Below are positions 24,414 to 36,300 of a stretch of 64,000 nt of DNA, one piece after another (within the stretch, counting starts at the first letter, position 1; each line of letters starts with the position of its first letter). The notes under the pieces are model-generated. The model searched no databases, was not told the DNA's origin, and worked only from the letters and a program-made list of their open reading frames with translations. A program made the position numbers and the translations under genes. Source of the stretch: Lachnospiraceae bacterium (lineage in GTDB: Bacteria > Bacillota > Clostridia > Lachnospirales > Lachnospiraceae); assembly GCA_015056925.1 (NCBI GenBank), contig SVFJ01000007.1, positions 1 to 64,000 on the forward strand. The letters run 5' to 3'.

Positions 24414-25534
24414 TAAACCTCGCCTCCTTCCATTCTTTTTTCTGTCAGATATGACTCTGATGTGATATATCCGTCAGGACCTGCCTCTTCATAGTAATCC
24501 GGTCTGCGTATCAGTTCTTGATTTGTCACAAAATACTCTTTATTCGAATGTTCTGCCTCTACTCCCGTAACAAGCGCATTTACAGGACAAACATCTACAC
24601 AGCGAAGACACCCTTTGCAATGGAAATAATCTAATCCCTGATTGACCATCATCTCCCTGCCTTTATATTCACCCTTGGCAAACTGGAAAACCATATCCGG
24701 ACATGTAGAATGACACAAGCCACAGTTAATACATCTTTCCTTGATAAACAAAGGAATATACCCCTGTCTCGACGGTGATAAATCTGCTACTACCGTACTA
24801 CCGAATCTGGGATTTATACCTCCGATTGGTGCCGTATCGTATCCCCATTCCGACTGTTCCTTCTTATAGTTCTTAGTTTCCTGTGATGTTTTCCAAAAAG
24901 AGTTATCCAGTCTCTTAACTTCTTCATATCCTCTCTTCATACCTTCGATATTCCCCTTTAAGGCATCCGGATATTTCTTTCCCAAAGTATCTATACAAAT
25001 CTGCTCTCCTGCTTTGATATCCTTTATCCCCATAAGTCTAAGTGCAGCCCCCAGCATAACCATATTGATTCTGGAATGCGTCTCCATCGCAATCCTCTGT
25101 GCTTCCACTCCATAAAAGGCTCTTGGCTTTTCTCCTTGCTTTTCTATGCAATCAGGCTTCTCCTGCCCTGCTTCTAACGCAATAATGACTGCTGTTTCCT
25201 CTCCACAGCCCTTCCATACCGAACTATCCTTTAAAAGAGCCTGATGAAACACCACCAACAAATCAGGCTCAACCACAGGATAATGGACTCTGATTTCTTT
25301 GTCCTTCTTACAATATCTGATAAAGCCCTTTACCGGTGTTCCTGTTTTTTCTGAACCATAGCTGGAAAAACTGCTACTGTTGACATCTAAATACTTTAGC
25401 CCTAACTCTCCTAACATCTTTCCGCACAAATTTGCTCCAAGACCGCCAATACTCTCCAAACGGATTTCATAATAGTCCTTCCCTGAGCTAAGTTTTTCAT
25501 CTAACCCTATTGCATCATCCATCAATTGCTCCAT
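24413..25534 (-). CDS. 2-oxoacid:ferredoxin oxidoreductase, fused gamma-delta subunits
   Basis: A 373-residue fusion: a gamma subunit (about 20-185, with YYEIRLESIGGLGANLCGKM) and a C-terminal delta ferredoxin with two [4Fe-4S] motifs, CINCGLCHSTCP and CKGCLRCVDVCP (about 265-310). It completes the alpha-beta protein encoded next, so the whole enzyme needs only two chains. The delta domain passes electrons to soluble ferredoxin or rubredoxin. Start ATG 25534 follows GAGAAGGG by 7 bases; the TTG at 25555 is less likely. The gene comes 23 bases after the rubredoxin stop codon in the same transcription direction. Confidence 0.9.
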   Translation of the reverse strand: MEQLMDDAIGLDEKLSSGKDYYEIRLESIGGLGANLCGKMLGELGLKYLDVNSSSFSSYGSEKTGTPVKGFIRYCKKDKEIRVHYPVVEPDLLVVFHQALLKDSSVWKGCGEETAVIIALEAGQEKPDCIEKQGEKPRAFYGVEAQRIAMETHSRINMVMLGAALRLMGIKDIKAGEQICIDTLGKKYPDALKGNIEGMKRGYEEVKRLDNSFWKTSQETKNYKKEQSEWGYDTAPIGGINPRFGSTVVADLSPSRQGYIPLFIKERCINCGLCHSTCPDMVFQFAKGEYKGREMMVNQGLDYFHCKGCLRCVDVCPVNALVTGVEAEHSNKEYFVTNQELIRRPDYYEEAGPDGYITSESYLTEKRMEGGEV

Positions 25535-25557
25535 CTTATTTCCCTTCTCAATCAAAT

Positions 25558-25719
25558 TTACTCAGTTACTTCACTAAACAATTCCTTTCCAACAAAGCAT
25601 AACGGACATGCAAAATCCTCCGGTAAATCTTCGAATTTCGTTCCCGGTGCAATTCCCATATCCGGAGCACCTGCTTCTTCATCATAAATCCATTCGCAGA
25701 CATCACATACATACTTCAT
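25558..25719 (-). CDS. Rubredoxin
   Basis: A 53-residue rubredoxin, too short for most ORF cut-offs. It begins [10 protein letters not shown] and has two Cys pairs, CDVC (residues 5-8) and CPLC (about 39-42), which bind a single Fe, with [15 protein letters not shown] between them as in all rubredoxins. A strong AGGAGG precedes ATG 25719. It lies between the flavodiiron gene (14 bases upstream) and the oxidoreductase gamma-delta gene (23 bases downstream), consistent with carrying electrons from the oxidoreductase to the flavodiiron oxygen/NO reductase. Confidence 0.95.
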   Translation of the reverse strand: MKYVCDVCEWIYDEEAGAPDMGIAPGTKFEDLPEDFACPLCFVGKELFSEVTE

Positions 25720-25733
25720 ACTTCCTACCTCCT

Positions 25734-26906
25734 TTATTCTTCATTACAATCTATTTTACATAATTCATCTGCAAGCTGTTCTAGCTGTGTCTCACTCTCA
25801 TCATTAAGTGCTGACAAGATTCTCACTGTCGTTTCTGTATAACTGATTTGCTTACTTTTCTCCAGCATTTCCCTCATAAGCATTGCCGCAATAGGTGCCC
25901 AGCTTCCATTCTCAATAAATGCTACCGTTCTATTGCAAAAATTACGCTCTGTCAGGCATTTGATAAACTCTCGCATGGGCGGGAAAACATCCGCATTATA
26001 GGTAGTAGTCGCCAACACCAGCTTACTGTAACGAAAAGAATTTGCTACCGCATCAGATATGTCACATCTTGCAAGGTCTTTTATTACCACTTGCTCACAT
26101 CCTCTATCACGAAGCATCTGTTCCAGTATTACAACTGCCTTTTTCGTATTTCCATAGATTGATGTATAAGCAATCACCACACCATCTTCTTCCGGTTCAT
26201 AAGTTGACCATCTATTGTATTTCTCAATATAATATTCAATATTTTCAAAGAGAACGGGGCCATGCAACGGACAAATCATCTGTATATCCCAGTCTTCTAT
26301 TTTCTGAAACAGCTTTTGTACCCAAATGCCATACTTACCCACTATTCCTACATAATATCTTCTGGCTTCTTCAATCCACTCTTCCTGTGTATCTACGGTA
26401 CCAAATTTTCCAAATGCATCCGCTGAAAACATTACCTTCTCCGTACTGTCATAGGTTACAAGTACCTCCGGCCAGTGAATCATAGGCGCTGTCATAAAGA
26501 TTAATTTATGGTTTCCCAAGAGTAGTATATCTCCATCTGCAACAATCCTTCGGTTTTCTCCAAATTCCACTCCAAAAAAATTTTTCATCATCTCAAAAGC
26601 TCTTGCAGAAGCTACGATGGTAACCTTTGGGTACTTCGACATGAAATTCATAATATTTGCCGAATGGTCAGGTTCCATATGTTGTACTATCAAATAGTCA
26701 GGTTCTCTATCCCCCAGTACTTCTTCTAAATTATGCATCCATTGCTCTGCAAATGCTGCTTCAACAGAATCTAATACAGCTATTTTTTCATCCATAATCA
26801 CATAGGAATTATAAGACATACCATTGGGTACCTTATAAAGTCCTTCAAACAAATCAATATCGTAGTCATTAACACCAATATACTTAATATCATCTGTGAT
26901 TGTCAT
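25734..26906 (-). CDS. fprA: Flavodiiron protein (FprA-type flavoprotein)
   Basis: A 390-residue flavodiiron protein that reduces O2 to water and/or NO to N2O in anaerobes using rubredoxin electrons. The N-terminal metallo-beta-lactamase-like domain carries the di-iron ligands H-x-E-x-D-H (HMEPDH, residues 76-81), later ligands in [16 protein letters not shown] and CPLHGP. The C-terminal flavodoxin domain begins near 250 with [14 protein letters not shown] (FMN phosphate loop). Length is normal for the family. It is the first gene of an operon with rubredoxin and the fused 2-oxoacid:ferredoxin oxidoreductase, giving a complete electron route for oxidative-stress defence. Confidence 0.94.
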   Translation of the reverse strand: MTITDDIKYIGVNDYDIDLFEGLYKVPNGMSYNSYVIMDEKIAVLDSVEAAFAEQWMHNLEEVLGDREPDYLIVQHMEPDHSANIMNFMSKYPKVTIVASARAFEMMKNFFGVEFGENRRIVADGDILLLGNHKLIFMTAPMIHWPEVLVTYDSTEKVMFSADAFGKFGTVDTQEEWIEEARRYYVGIVGKYGIWVQKLFQKIEDWDIQMICPLHGPVLFENIEYYIEKYNRWSTYEPEEDGVVIAYTSIYGNTKKAVVILEQMLRDRGCEQVVIKDLARCDISDAVANSFRYSKLVLATTTYNADVFPPMREFIKCLTERNFCNRTVAFIENGSWAPIAAMLMREMLEKSKQISYTETTVRILSALNDESETQLEQLADELCKIDCNEE

Positions 26907-26987
26907 TCTCCTACCTCTACTCTATGTTTATTATGGAAATATCATCCTCTTATAAGTATCTTCAATTACAACCAAAATATACAAAAA

Positions 26988-27109
26988 GAATGTGCTAAAG
27001 CACATTCCGTACCGCAAAAGTGTCGCCTTTATGCGACATTTTCCTTGCTTTTGCGTGTACATCCATGTAAGCTTTTTTGAATAATAGGATTTTCCTATTA
27101 TTCAAAAAA
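26988..27109. other. Cluster of nested hairpins upstream of fprA
   Basis: This non-coding stretch holds GAATGTG/CACATTC (26988-27007), CGCAAAAG enclosing TGTCGC/GCGACA and closed by CTTTTGCG (about 27013-27054), and a long hairpin TTTTTTGAATAATAGGA facing TCCTATTATTCAAAAAA (about 27073-27109). No frame is present. It may act as terminator or processing structures between gdhA and the fprA operon. Confidence 0.6.
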
Positions 27110-27137
27110 GCCTCGGAACTTTCGTTCCGAGGCTTTC
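27108..27137 (-). terminator. Terminator of gdhA
   Basis: AAGCCTCGGAACG/CGTTCCGAGGCTT-type stem, a perfect dyad with an AAA loop on the minus strand, followed by TTTTTTGAA, about 20 bases past the gdhA stop. Confidence 0.92.
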
Positions 27138-27157
27138 TACCTTAATCGTATTTCATT

Positions 27158-28516
<1,359 letters not shown>

Positions 28517-28641
28517 TTAGTCTCCTCTTAATATTACTTGGTAGCATCTGCTCTATGCATAGCTCCTTTTGTTTCCATATTCATATACAGATACGCTCTG
28601 GAATGTAGCACTTTACAGTACTAAACTATCTGCTAGACCTT

Positions 28642-28670
28642 ATTATAGTGTATTTCCCTTTTATGTACAA
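28642..28670 (-). promoter_or_regulatory. Possible gdhA promoter
   Basis: On the minus strand TATAAT (28642-28647) lies 17 bases behind TTGTAC (28665-28670). The -35 matches only weakly, so confidence is moderate. The remainder of 28505-28918 contains the 90-bp repeat and a terminator. Confidence 0.5.
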
Positions 28671-28784
28671 GAAAAATTTTATGTGATTTCTAATTTTGTG
28701 ATATTGAACAATTTAGGGCTTTTACATGAAATATATATTAGTTATTTTTAGTGGTTTTGTATAGAACTACTATTGTTTTATAAT

Positions 28785-28874
28785 AAAAAAGTGTTGCCCA
28801 GCGGCAACACTCTGCAAGAATCAGCTTCGCTGATTCTTGTTTAACTTCCACTACTTTCCGTGCAATTTCCTATA
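28785..28874 (-). repeat. 90-bp interspersed hairpin repeat, copy 1
   Basis: Nearly identical (about four mismatches) to 39749-39838. Read on the minus strand it starts TATAGGAAA, then has two hairpins: AAGAATCAG-CGAAG-CTGATTCTT and AGTGTTGCC/GGCAACACT followed by TTTTTTA. It ends like an intrinsic terminator. It lies downstream of a Na/Pi cotransporter gene and upstream of gdhA. Confidence 0.85.
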
Positions 28875-28885
28875 CCATAAACGAA

Positions 28886-28907
28886 GAGACCGATACAAAT
28901 CGGTCTC
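28886..28907 (-). terminator. Terminator of the first Na/Pi cotransporter gene
   Basis: Stem GAGACCGAT/ATCGGTCTC with loop of 4, 12 bases past the stop; on the minus strand it is followed by only a moderately T-rich tail (TTCGTTT), so it may work together with the next hairpins. Confidence 0.6.
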
Positions 28908-28918
28908 CATTAATTCAT

Positions 28919-30688
28919 TTATGGTAAATCATATTTCTTTAAGAAGTTCTGATATCTTAAATCAAAGTCACTTCCTTCGCCCTTCTGGATGTTATCAACA
29001 TACTCATGGGCATGTGTTTCCACTTCTTTAAGCTGCATTACACTAATCGCAATATTAGAACAATGGTCAGCGATTCTCTCATAATTATTCGTAATCTCTG
29101 AAAGTGCAAATCCCATCTCTACGGTACACTTACCCTTGTTCAAACGCTTCTTATGACGTTTCTTCATTTCCTTCTGAATTGAATCAATCGCCTCCTCAAA
29201 CGGCTCTACCGTTCTCGCAAGTATTGCATCCTCATTCTTAAAGATATCAACTGACATCGCTACAATATCCGTAACAGCCTTTGTAAAGATATGAAGCTCC
29301 TCGATAGCCTTTGCAGAGAACCCCTGCTCCTTCTTATGCAAATCTGCCGCTGCATCTACCAGATTCATGGCATGGTCGGCGATTCTTTCCAAATCTCCTA
29401 TCGTGTGAAGAATAATTGTAAGCTTCTTACTGTCAGTCTCACTTAAATTCTTAGCAGAAAGCTTCATCAGATAACTGCTGATTTCATCATCATAATGGTC
29501 AACCAACTGCTCCTTTTCTTCAACCTCTTTTGCAATTACCTTATCATAATTAAAGAATAATGAAGTAGCCTGGTCTAACGACTCCTTTGTAATCTCTGCC
29601 ATCTCCATAACTCTTGTATTCGCCTGTTCAAGTGCGAATGCAGGAGAATTCAGGAAACGCTCATCCAAGCGGAAGCGTTTTGAAGCATTTGCCTCCTGAC
29701 GCTCTTCCTCCTCGTCTCTCTTAACAATAAGCATTGATAACTTCTCTAATCCCTTAGAAAATGGCAATAATACCAAAGTTGCAATTATATTAAAGCATGT
29801 ATGAACTACTGCAATACCCGTTTGATTTGCTGCTTCATCCATAAAAGCAAACCCAATAACTGCATTCAAGGTATAAAAGGCAATCATAAACAAGGCTGTT
29901 CCGATTACATTAAAAAGCAAATGTACTACAGAAGCTCTTTTGGCATTCTTGCTTGCGCCAACACCTGACATAATCGCCGTAATACAAGTACCAATATTCT
30001 GTCCCATAATAATCGGAATTGCCGCACTGTAGCTTACTCCCCCTGTTTTACATAATGCCTGCAAAATACCTACAGACGCAGAAGAAGATTGAATCACAGC
30101 AGTCAGTATAGCACCTACAAGTAATCCCAAGATAGGATTTGAAAACATAACAAATAAACTTGTAAATTCAGGCATCGTACTCAATGGCTTCATTGCATCT
30201 GACATTGCATCCATACCAAACATCAAAATAGCAAATCCAATGAAAATAAGACCAATATCCTTCTTCTTAGAATCTTTCAAAAACATGATAAATACAATAC
30301 CAATGATTGCTAAAATCGGACAAAAAGAAGTAGGCTTAAGCATCTGAACAAAAAAGCTCTCACTCTCAAGACCTGACAAGCTCAAAATCCACGAAGTAGC
30401 TGTTGTACCAATATTAGCACCCATAATAATACCAATTGCCTGCGAAAGCTTCATGATACCGGAATTAACAAAACCAACAACCATAACCGTTGTCGCAGAT
30501 GACGATTGAATTGCTGCTGTCACGCCAGCACCCAGCAGAACTGCCTTCCACTTGCTGCTTGTCAGATTCTCTAAAATTCTCTCGAGTCTTCCTCCTGACA
30601 CCTTTTCAAGTCCTTCACTCAAAAGATGCATACCATACAAGAACAGCGCTAATCCGCCTACCATAGACAGAAAATCAAAAATTGTCAT
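28919..30688 (-). CDS. Na/Pi cotransporter family protein (first copy)
   Basis: A 589-residue membrane protein: about nine hydrophobic segments in residues 1-310 hold the two inverted SLC34-like repeats, each with QSSS (IQSSSATTVMVVGFVN and IQSSSASVGILQAL), and a cytoplasmic PhoU-like helical region fills about 340-560. This family imports phosphate with sodium; the PhoU part probably senses or regulates. It is monocistronic. The related gene at 44095-45738 shares the architecture but differs strongly in sequence and operon context, so they are paralogues. Confidence 0.92.
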   Translation of the reverse strand: MTIFDFLSMVGGLALFLYGMHLLSEGLEKVSGGRLERILENLTSSKWKAVLLGAGVTAAIQSSSATTVMVVGFVNSGIMKLSQAIGIIMGANIGTTATSWILSLSGLESESFFVQMLKPTSFCPILAIIGIVFIMFLKDSKKKDIGLIFIGFAILMFGMDAMSDAMKPLSTMPEFTSLFVMFSNPILGLLVGAILTAVIQSSSASVGILQALCKTGGVSYSAAIPIIMGQNIGTCITAIMSGVGASKNAKRASVVHLLFNVIGTALFMIAFYTLNAVIGFAFMDEAANQTGIAVVHTCFNIIATLVLLPFSKGLEKLSMLIVKRDEEEERQEANASKRFRLDERFLNSPAFALEQANTRVMEMAEITKESLDQATSLFFNYDKVIAKEVEEKEQLVDHYDDEISSYLMKLSAKNLSETDSKKLTIILHTIGDLERIADHAMNLVDAAADLHKKEQGFSAKAIEELHIFTKAVTDIVAMSVDIFKNEDAILARTVEPFEEAIDSIQKEMKKRHKKRLNKGKCTVEMGFALSEITNNYERIADHCSNIAISVMQLKEVETHAHEYVDNIQKGEGSDFDLRYQNFLKKYDLP

Positions 30689-30765
30689 AATAATCTCCTT
30701 TAAACTTCATCACACATGTAGTCAATACAAGTCCATTATACGACACAAATTGAAATTTGTGTAAA

Positions 30766-30811
30766 AAATCTCACCAACTTTTGTAAAATCTATGTTAAGT
30801 CGGTGAGATTT
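30766..30811 (-). terminator. Terminator of the GH127 gene
   Basis: AAATCTCACCGACTT pairs with AAGTTGGTGAGATTT on the minus strand (15 bp with one G-U pair), followed by TTTAC, 12 bases after the stop. Confidence 0.8.
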
Positions 30812-30822
30812 CTATTATTTTC

Positions 30823-32880
30823 TTATATTCTTACCCATACGGACATTTCACCTTCACCACGATTATTCCATGCATAATATGGTACAAATGTCAATGTTAC
30901 TTCTTCTTCCGTATAAGGCTTGTATTCGCTATAAAGCGACATTTCCTCCGAAGCTTTCTGTCTCAAACCGGGCACTTGTATGGTTAGCATTTTATGCCCA
31001 AGCTCATCCGTACTTCCTATCTTTATATCAGACGCCAAAAGCTTTGCATTTATTCTAACCATATGAAGATTATCGCCGTTATCAGCTTCCTCCATACAAT
31101 AGGTAATCGGCCCTCTTGTAAATGCTACCTTACCAATATTCTCACGAACCTTAGTGCTTGCTGTCTTAATCTGCACTTCCATCGGGAAGTCAAGCTCTAC
31201 AACATCTCCATCAGACCATGTGCCTGTAATATATATATATCCGTCCTTTACTTCCTGATGCTTCTCTCCTGTAACAGAAAGCTTTCTATCAGCTTCCTTA
31301 CACCATCCCGGAATTCTAAAAGCCAATGTTGCATCTACTGCACAATCTACATGTATCCTTGCCGTTACCTTACCTTCCCATGGCATCTGTGTTTCCACCT
31401 GAATATCAAGTGTCCTATCTCCAACCTGTTTAGATAATGCACTTCCCATATACAAATGTACCCAAAGAGTATCTTCATTCTCTGTATAAGCATAAGAAGC
31501 AATAGAGCTAACAATTCTTGCTATATTAGGAGGACAGCACGCGCAACCAAACCATTTCTGTCTTACTGACTTTACATGAAATTTTCTATGGTCCTTATGA
31601 CATGCCTCAGGATATACCTCGAGCGGATTTACATAGAAGAAACTCTTTCCGTCCAGTGCCATACCACTTAAAACCGTATTATACAATGCCTGTTCCATCA
31701 CATCTGCATATTTGCTGTCAGGCTTAATCTCTAACATTCTTCTTGCAAAGAATGCAAGTCCAATCGCAGCACAAGTCTCTGAGTAAGCTGTATCATTTGG
31801 TAAATCATAAGGGAACGAAAATGCTTCTCCCATATGGGTTCCGCCAATTCCTCCCGTAATATAAAGCTTTTCATTTACAATGTTATTCCAAAGTCTTTCA
31901 CATGCTTCCAATAAGCTGTCATCCTGTGTCAGTCTCGCTACATCTGCCATACCCGAATACAAATACACTGCACGAACTGCATGTCCTACTGCTTCCTCCT
32001 GCTGTCTTACCGGCTTGTGTGCCTGATAATAGTCATATCTGTTCGGATTAGTATCCGGCTTGTATGGTCTGCCGTCAAGCTGTGCCATTGTCTCATTCTC
32101 TTTATCAAAGTATCTTGGTTCTGTACCTCTCTGATTTACGAAATACTTACTTAACTCCAGATACTTTTCATTTCCCGTTACCTCATACAAACGCACCAAC
32201 GCCATCTCAGCAATCTCATGTCCCGGATAACCATTGCACTTTCCTTCTTCTGTTCCAAAATAATCTGCTACATAGTCTGCAAAACGTGCTGCTGCCTTCA
32301 AAAGCTTATCTTTACCGGTTGCCTGATAGTATGCCACTGCTCCCTCCACCAAATGACCAAGGCAATACAACTCATGATGGTCTCTCAAATTGGTAAATGC
32401 TCTGTCCATACCATTAATAATATAGTAGGTATCCAAATATCCGTTCTCCAACTGGGCTGCACATACCACATCAATTGCTTCATCAGCTGTCTTTTCCAGC
32501 TCTGCATCCGGATACTGTGTCAATGAATAACCTACAGCCTCAATCCATTTGGAAAAATCTGTATCCTGAAATACAAAACCATAAAACTTATCATTATCCG
32601 TATTCTTAGGGTCATCAGGCAATGCCTCAAAACCTCTGAAGGTATACGTTGGAGCTACGTAGCTGTTACCCTTTGCCTTTTTCTCCTTCATCATCTGACC
32701 TGCCACTCTGAAGTTATGCATGCAATAGCTTGGTGCTGCATCTTCAATCCTATCATTTAAAGCATCCCACTGATACGGAATCACTTCTGTTCTGACAAGC
32801 TCCTGCTCTCTATGCCAAAACTCATCTGTCACTTTGATATTCTTCAAATCAATCGGGGTACTGAAATTCTTCTTATCCAT
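30823..32880 (-). CDS. GH127 beta-L-arabinofuranosidase
   Basis: A 685-residue glycoside hydrolase of family 127 (DUF1680) related to bifidobacterial HypBA1, which releases L-arabinofuranose from arabino-oligosaccharides. The zinc-cysteine centre is visible: Glu in THMGEAF (about 352), Glu and Cys in SETCAAIG (368, 370) and the Cys pair in WFGCACCPP (446, 448, 449), with the same spacing as HypBA1 E322/E338/C340/C417/C418. There is no signal peptide, so it acts on imported sugars. Start ATG 32880 follows AGGAGG; the longer frame from 32931 is unlikely. A strong promoter lies at 33008-33035. Confidence 0.95.
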   Translation of the reverse strand: MDKKNFSTPIDLKNIKVTDEFWHREQELVRTEVIPYQWDALNDRIEDAAPSYCMHNFRVAGQMMKEKKAKGNSYVAPTYTFRGFEALPDDPKNTDNDKFYGFVFQDTDFSKWIEAVGYSLTQYPDAELEKTADEAIDVVCAAQLENGYLDTYYIINGMDRAFTNLRDHHELYCLGHLVEGAVAYYQATGKDKLLKAAARFADYVADYFGTEEGKCNGYPGHEIAEMALVRLYEVTGNEKYLELSKYFVNQRGTEPRYFDKENETMAQLDGRPYKPDTNPNRYDYYQAHKPVRQQEEAVGHAVRAVYLYSGMADVARLTQDDSLLEACERLWNNIVNEKLYITGGIGGTHMGEAFSFPYDLPNDTAYSETCAAIGLAFFARRMLEIKPDSKYADVMEQALYNTVLSGMALDGKSFFYVNPLEVYPEACHKDHRKFHVKSVRQKWFGCACCPPNIARIVSSIASYAYTENEDTLWVHLYMGSALSKQVGDRTLDIQVETQMPWEGKVTARIHVDCAVDATLAFRIPGWCKEADRKLSVTGEKHQEVKDGYIYITGTWSDGDVVELDFPMEVQIKTASTKVRENIGKVAFTRGPITYCMEEADNGDNLHMVRINAKLLASDIKIGSTDELGHKMLTIQVPGLRQKASEEMSLYSEYKPYTEEEVTLTFVPYYAWNNRGEGEMSVWVRI

Positions 32881-32931
32881 ATGTCCTCCTATCCACTTCC
32901 ATTCTGCAAAACTGCATATTACAGGATTCAC

Positions 32932-32946
32932 GGCACAAAATGTGCC
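32932..32946. promoter_or_regulatory. Palindrome GGCACA-AAA-TGTGCC in the GH127 leader
   Basis: A 15-bp dyad lies between the GH127 promoter and its start codon, well placed for a repressor operator or leader hairpin. A second dyad, CAACTT-CTCAT-AAGTTG, lies about 22 bases further upstream. No regulator is identified. Confidence 0.4.
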
Positions 32947-33007
32947 TTTTATAAGAATTTGCTTTGCAACTTCTCATAAGTTGTATAATACACATCAATT
33001 TGCCTTC

Positions 33008-33035
33008 ATTATACTAATCCCTATTTGAATGTAAA
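33008..33035 (-). promoter_or_regulatory. Promoter of the GH127 gene
   Basis: Minus-strand TTTACA (33030-33035), a 16-base spacer and a perfect TATAAT (33008-33013) lie about 130 bases before ATG 32880. The surrounding 32881-33319 region is non-coding and includes a hairpin GCACTTTCT/AGAAAGTGC (about 33091-33124). Confidence 0.75.
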
Positions 33036-33250
33036 GTGCTTCCACGATACATCTGACCTTTTACCAACAAATCTGTTCTTTTTGACAACCGGCACTTTCT
33101 TCCCTTTAAAATAGGTAGAAAGTGCTTACCATAACTTTAACAATTCCCTTTTTATAACTGCATAACTATGCAATAATTCCATGTTTTGCTCTCAAAATGC
33201 CCTCACACTATATAAAATGTTTAAAAATCGCAATTTTGAAAAATTTCTCT

Positions 33251-33278
33251 TTTACTTTTTGCAATTCTTTTATATAAT
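33251..33278 (+). promoter_or_regulatory. Possible carB promoter
   Basis: TTTACT (33251-33256), a 16-base spacer and TATAAT (33273-33278), 42 bases before the carB start. Confidence 0.55.
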
Positions 33279-33319
33279 AGGGAGAAAAGAATTTTTTTGT
33301 ATTGAATTAGGAGGGTATT

Positions 33320-36300
33320 ATGCCAAAGCGAACAGATATTCAAAAGGTACTTATCATTGGTTCCGGACCTATCATTATCGGACAGGCCTGTGAATTCGAT
33401 TATTCAGGAACTCAGGCTTGTAAAGCATTGAAGAAGCTTGGATATGAAATCGTATTAGTAAACTCTAATCCGGCTACTATCATGACTGACCCTGAAACTG
33501 CTGATGTTACTTACATCGAGCCTCTTAATGTTGAGAGACTGGAGCAGATTATTGCAAAAGAAAGACCTGATGCAGTTCTTCCTAACCTTGGTGGACAGTC
33601 AGGATTAAATCTTTGTGCTGAGCTTGCAAAAGAAGGCATCTTAGACAAGTATAACGTACAGGTTATCGGTGTTCAGATTGATGCTATCGAACGTGGTGAG
33701 GACCGAGTAGAATTTAAGAAATCCATGGAAGCTATCGGTATTGAAATGGCAAGAAGTGAAGTAGCTTATTCAATAGAGGAAGCTCTTGCTATTGCTGATA
33801 AGTTAGGATATCCGGTTGTATTAAGACCTGCTTATACCATGGGTGGCGAAGGCGGCGGACTCGTATATAATAAAGAAGAACTTAAGACTGTATGTGCAAG
33901 AGGTCTTCAGGCCAGCTTAGTAGGACAGGTTCTTGTAGAAGAATCTATTCTTGGTTGGGAAGAGCTTGAGCTTGAAATCGTTCGTGACGCGGACAACAAC
34001 ATGATTACTGTATGTTTCATCGAGAACATCGACCCGCTTGGTGTTCATACAGGAGACTCTTTCTGTTCAGCTCCTATGCTTACTATCTCTGAGGATTGCC
34101 AGAAGAGATTACAGGAACAGGCATATAAGATTGTAGAGTCTGTTCAGGTTATCGGTGGTACAAACGTACAGTTTGCTCACGACCCTGTTACAGACCGTAT
34201 CTGCGTAATTGAGATTAACCCAAGAACTTCTCGTTCTTCAGCTCTTGCTTCAAAGGCTACCGGATTCCCTATCGCTTTGGTATCCGCTATGCTTGCTGCA
34301 GGACTTACATTAAAAGATATTCCATGTGGAAAATATGGAACTCTTGATCAGTACAAGCCTGATGGTGATTACGTCGTAATCAAGTTCGCACGTTGGGCAT
34401 TCGAAAAATTCAAAGGTGTTGAGGATAAGCTTGGTACTCAGATGCGCGCCGTAGGTGAAGTCATGAGTATTGGTAAGACATATAAGGAAGCATTCCAGAA
34501 GGCTATTCGAAGCCTTGAAACAGGACGTCATGGTCTCGGATTTGCTAAAGACTTTAATTCAAAGACAAAAGAGCAGCTTCTTCAGATGTTAATTACTCCT
34601 TCAAGCGAGCGTCACTTCATCATGTACGAGGCATTAAGAAAGGGCGCAACTGTTGATGAGATTCATGAAATTACTAAGGTTAAGAAGTGGTTTATCGAGC
34701 AGATGAAGGAATTAGTAGAGGAAGAAGAAGCAATCCTTGCAAATAAGGGAAGCTTACCTGCTGATGAATTGTTGATTAAGGCTAAGAAGGACGGATTCTC
34801 AGATAAGTATATCGCTAAGTTGATTAAGCGTCCTGAGGATGAGGTTCGTAACCGTCGTATTGAGCTTGGCCTTGAAGAGGCTTGGCAGGGTGTTCATGTA
34901 AGTGGTACAGAAGACAGCGCTTACTACTACTCAACCTATAATGCTGAGGATAAGAATCCTATTAAATCTGAAAAGCCAAAGGTTATGATTCTTGGTGGTG
35001 GTCCTAACCGTATCGGTCAGGGTATCGAGTTTGATTATTGTTGTGTACATGCTTCACTTGCATTAAAGAAGCTTGGTTTTGAAACAATCATCGTTAACTG
35101 TAACCCTGAGACAGTTTCTACTGACTATGATACTTCAGATAAACTTTATTTCGAGCCATTAACTCTTGAAGATGTATTAAGTATCTACAAGAAAGAGCAG
35201 CCTGTTGGTGTTATCGCACAGTTTGGTGGTCAGACACCTCTTAACCTTGCTGCCGAGCTTGAAAAAAATGGTGTTAAGATTCTCGGAACTTCACCTTCTG
35301 TCATTGACCTTGCAGAGGACCGTGATTTGTTCCGTGCTATGATGGATAAATTAGAGATTCCTATGCCAGAGTCTGGTATGGCTACTACAGTAGAAGAAGC
35401 TCTTTCTATTGCAGCTAAGATTGGATATCCTGTAATGGTTCGTCCTTCTTACGTACTTGGTGGACGTGGTATGGAAGTTGTTTACGATGATGAGAGCATG
35501 GTTAGCTACATGAATGCAGCTGTTGGTGTAACTCCTGACCGTCCAATCCTCATTGACCGATTCTTGAATCACGCTTTAGAGTGTGAGGCAGATGCTATCA
35601 GTGATGGTACTCACGCATTCGTTCCTGCTGTTATGGAACACATCGAGCTTGCCGGTGTTCACTCAGGTGACTCTGCTTGTATCATTCCTTCTGTTCATAT
35701 TACAGAAGAGAATGTTGCTACAATCAAAGAATATACAAAGAAGATTGCAGAAGAAATGCATGTTAAGGGATTAATGAATATGCAGTATGCAATTGAGAAT
35801 GGTAAGGTATATGTATTAGAGGCAAATCCTCGTGCATCTCGTACTGTTCCATTAGTATCTAAGGTATGTAATATCCGCATGGTACCAATTGCTACAGATA
35901 TCATTACCTCTGAGATTACAGGTCGTCCTTCACCAGTATCTGCTCTTAAGGAACAGAATATTCCATATTACGGTGTAAAGGAAGCTGTATTCCCATTCAA
36001 GATGTTCCCTGAGGTTGACCCACTTCTCGGACCAGAGATGCGTTCAACAGGTGAGGTACTTGGTCTTTCATCTAACTATGGCGAGGCATTCTACAAGGCT
36101 CAGGAAGGTACAGGTTCTAAATTACCATTAAGCGGTAATGTATTAATCTCTGTTAACCGCAAGGACAAGGCTGAAATCGCTGATATTGCTAAGGCTTTCG
36201 CTGCTGACGGATTTAAGATTTTTGCTACAGGTAATACTTGTGAAGTGATTCGCGAGGCCGGTGTAGAGGTTGAATTAGTTAAGAAGTTATCTGAGGGTCG

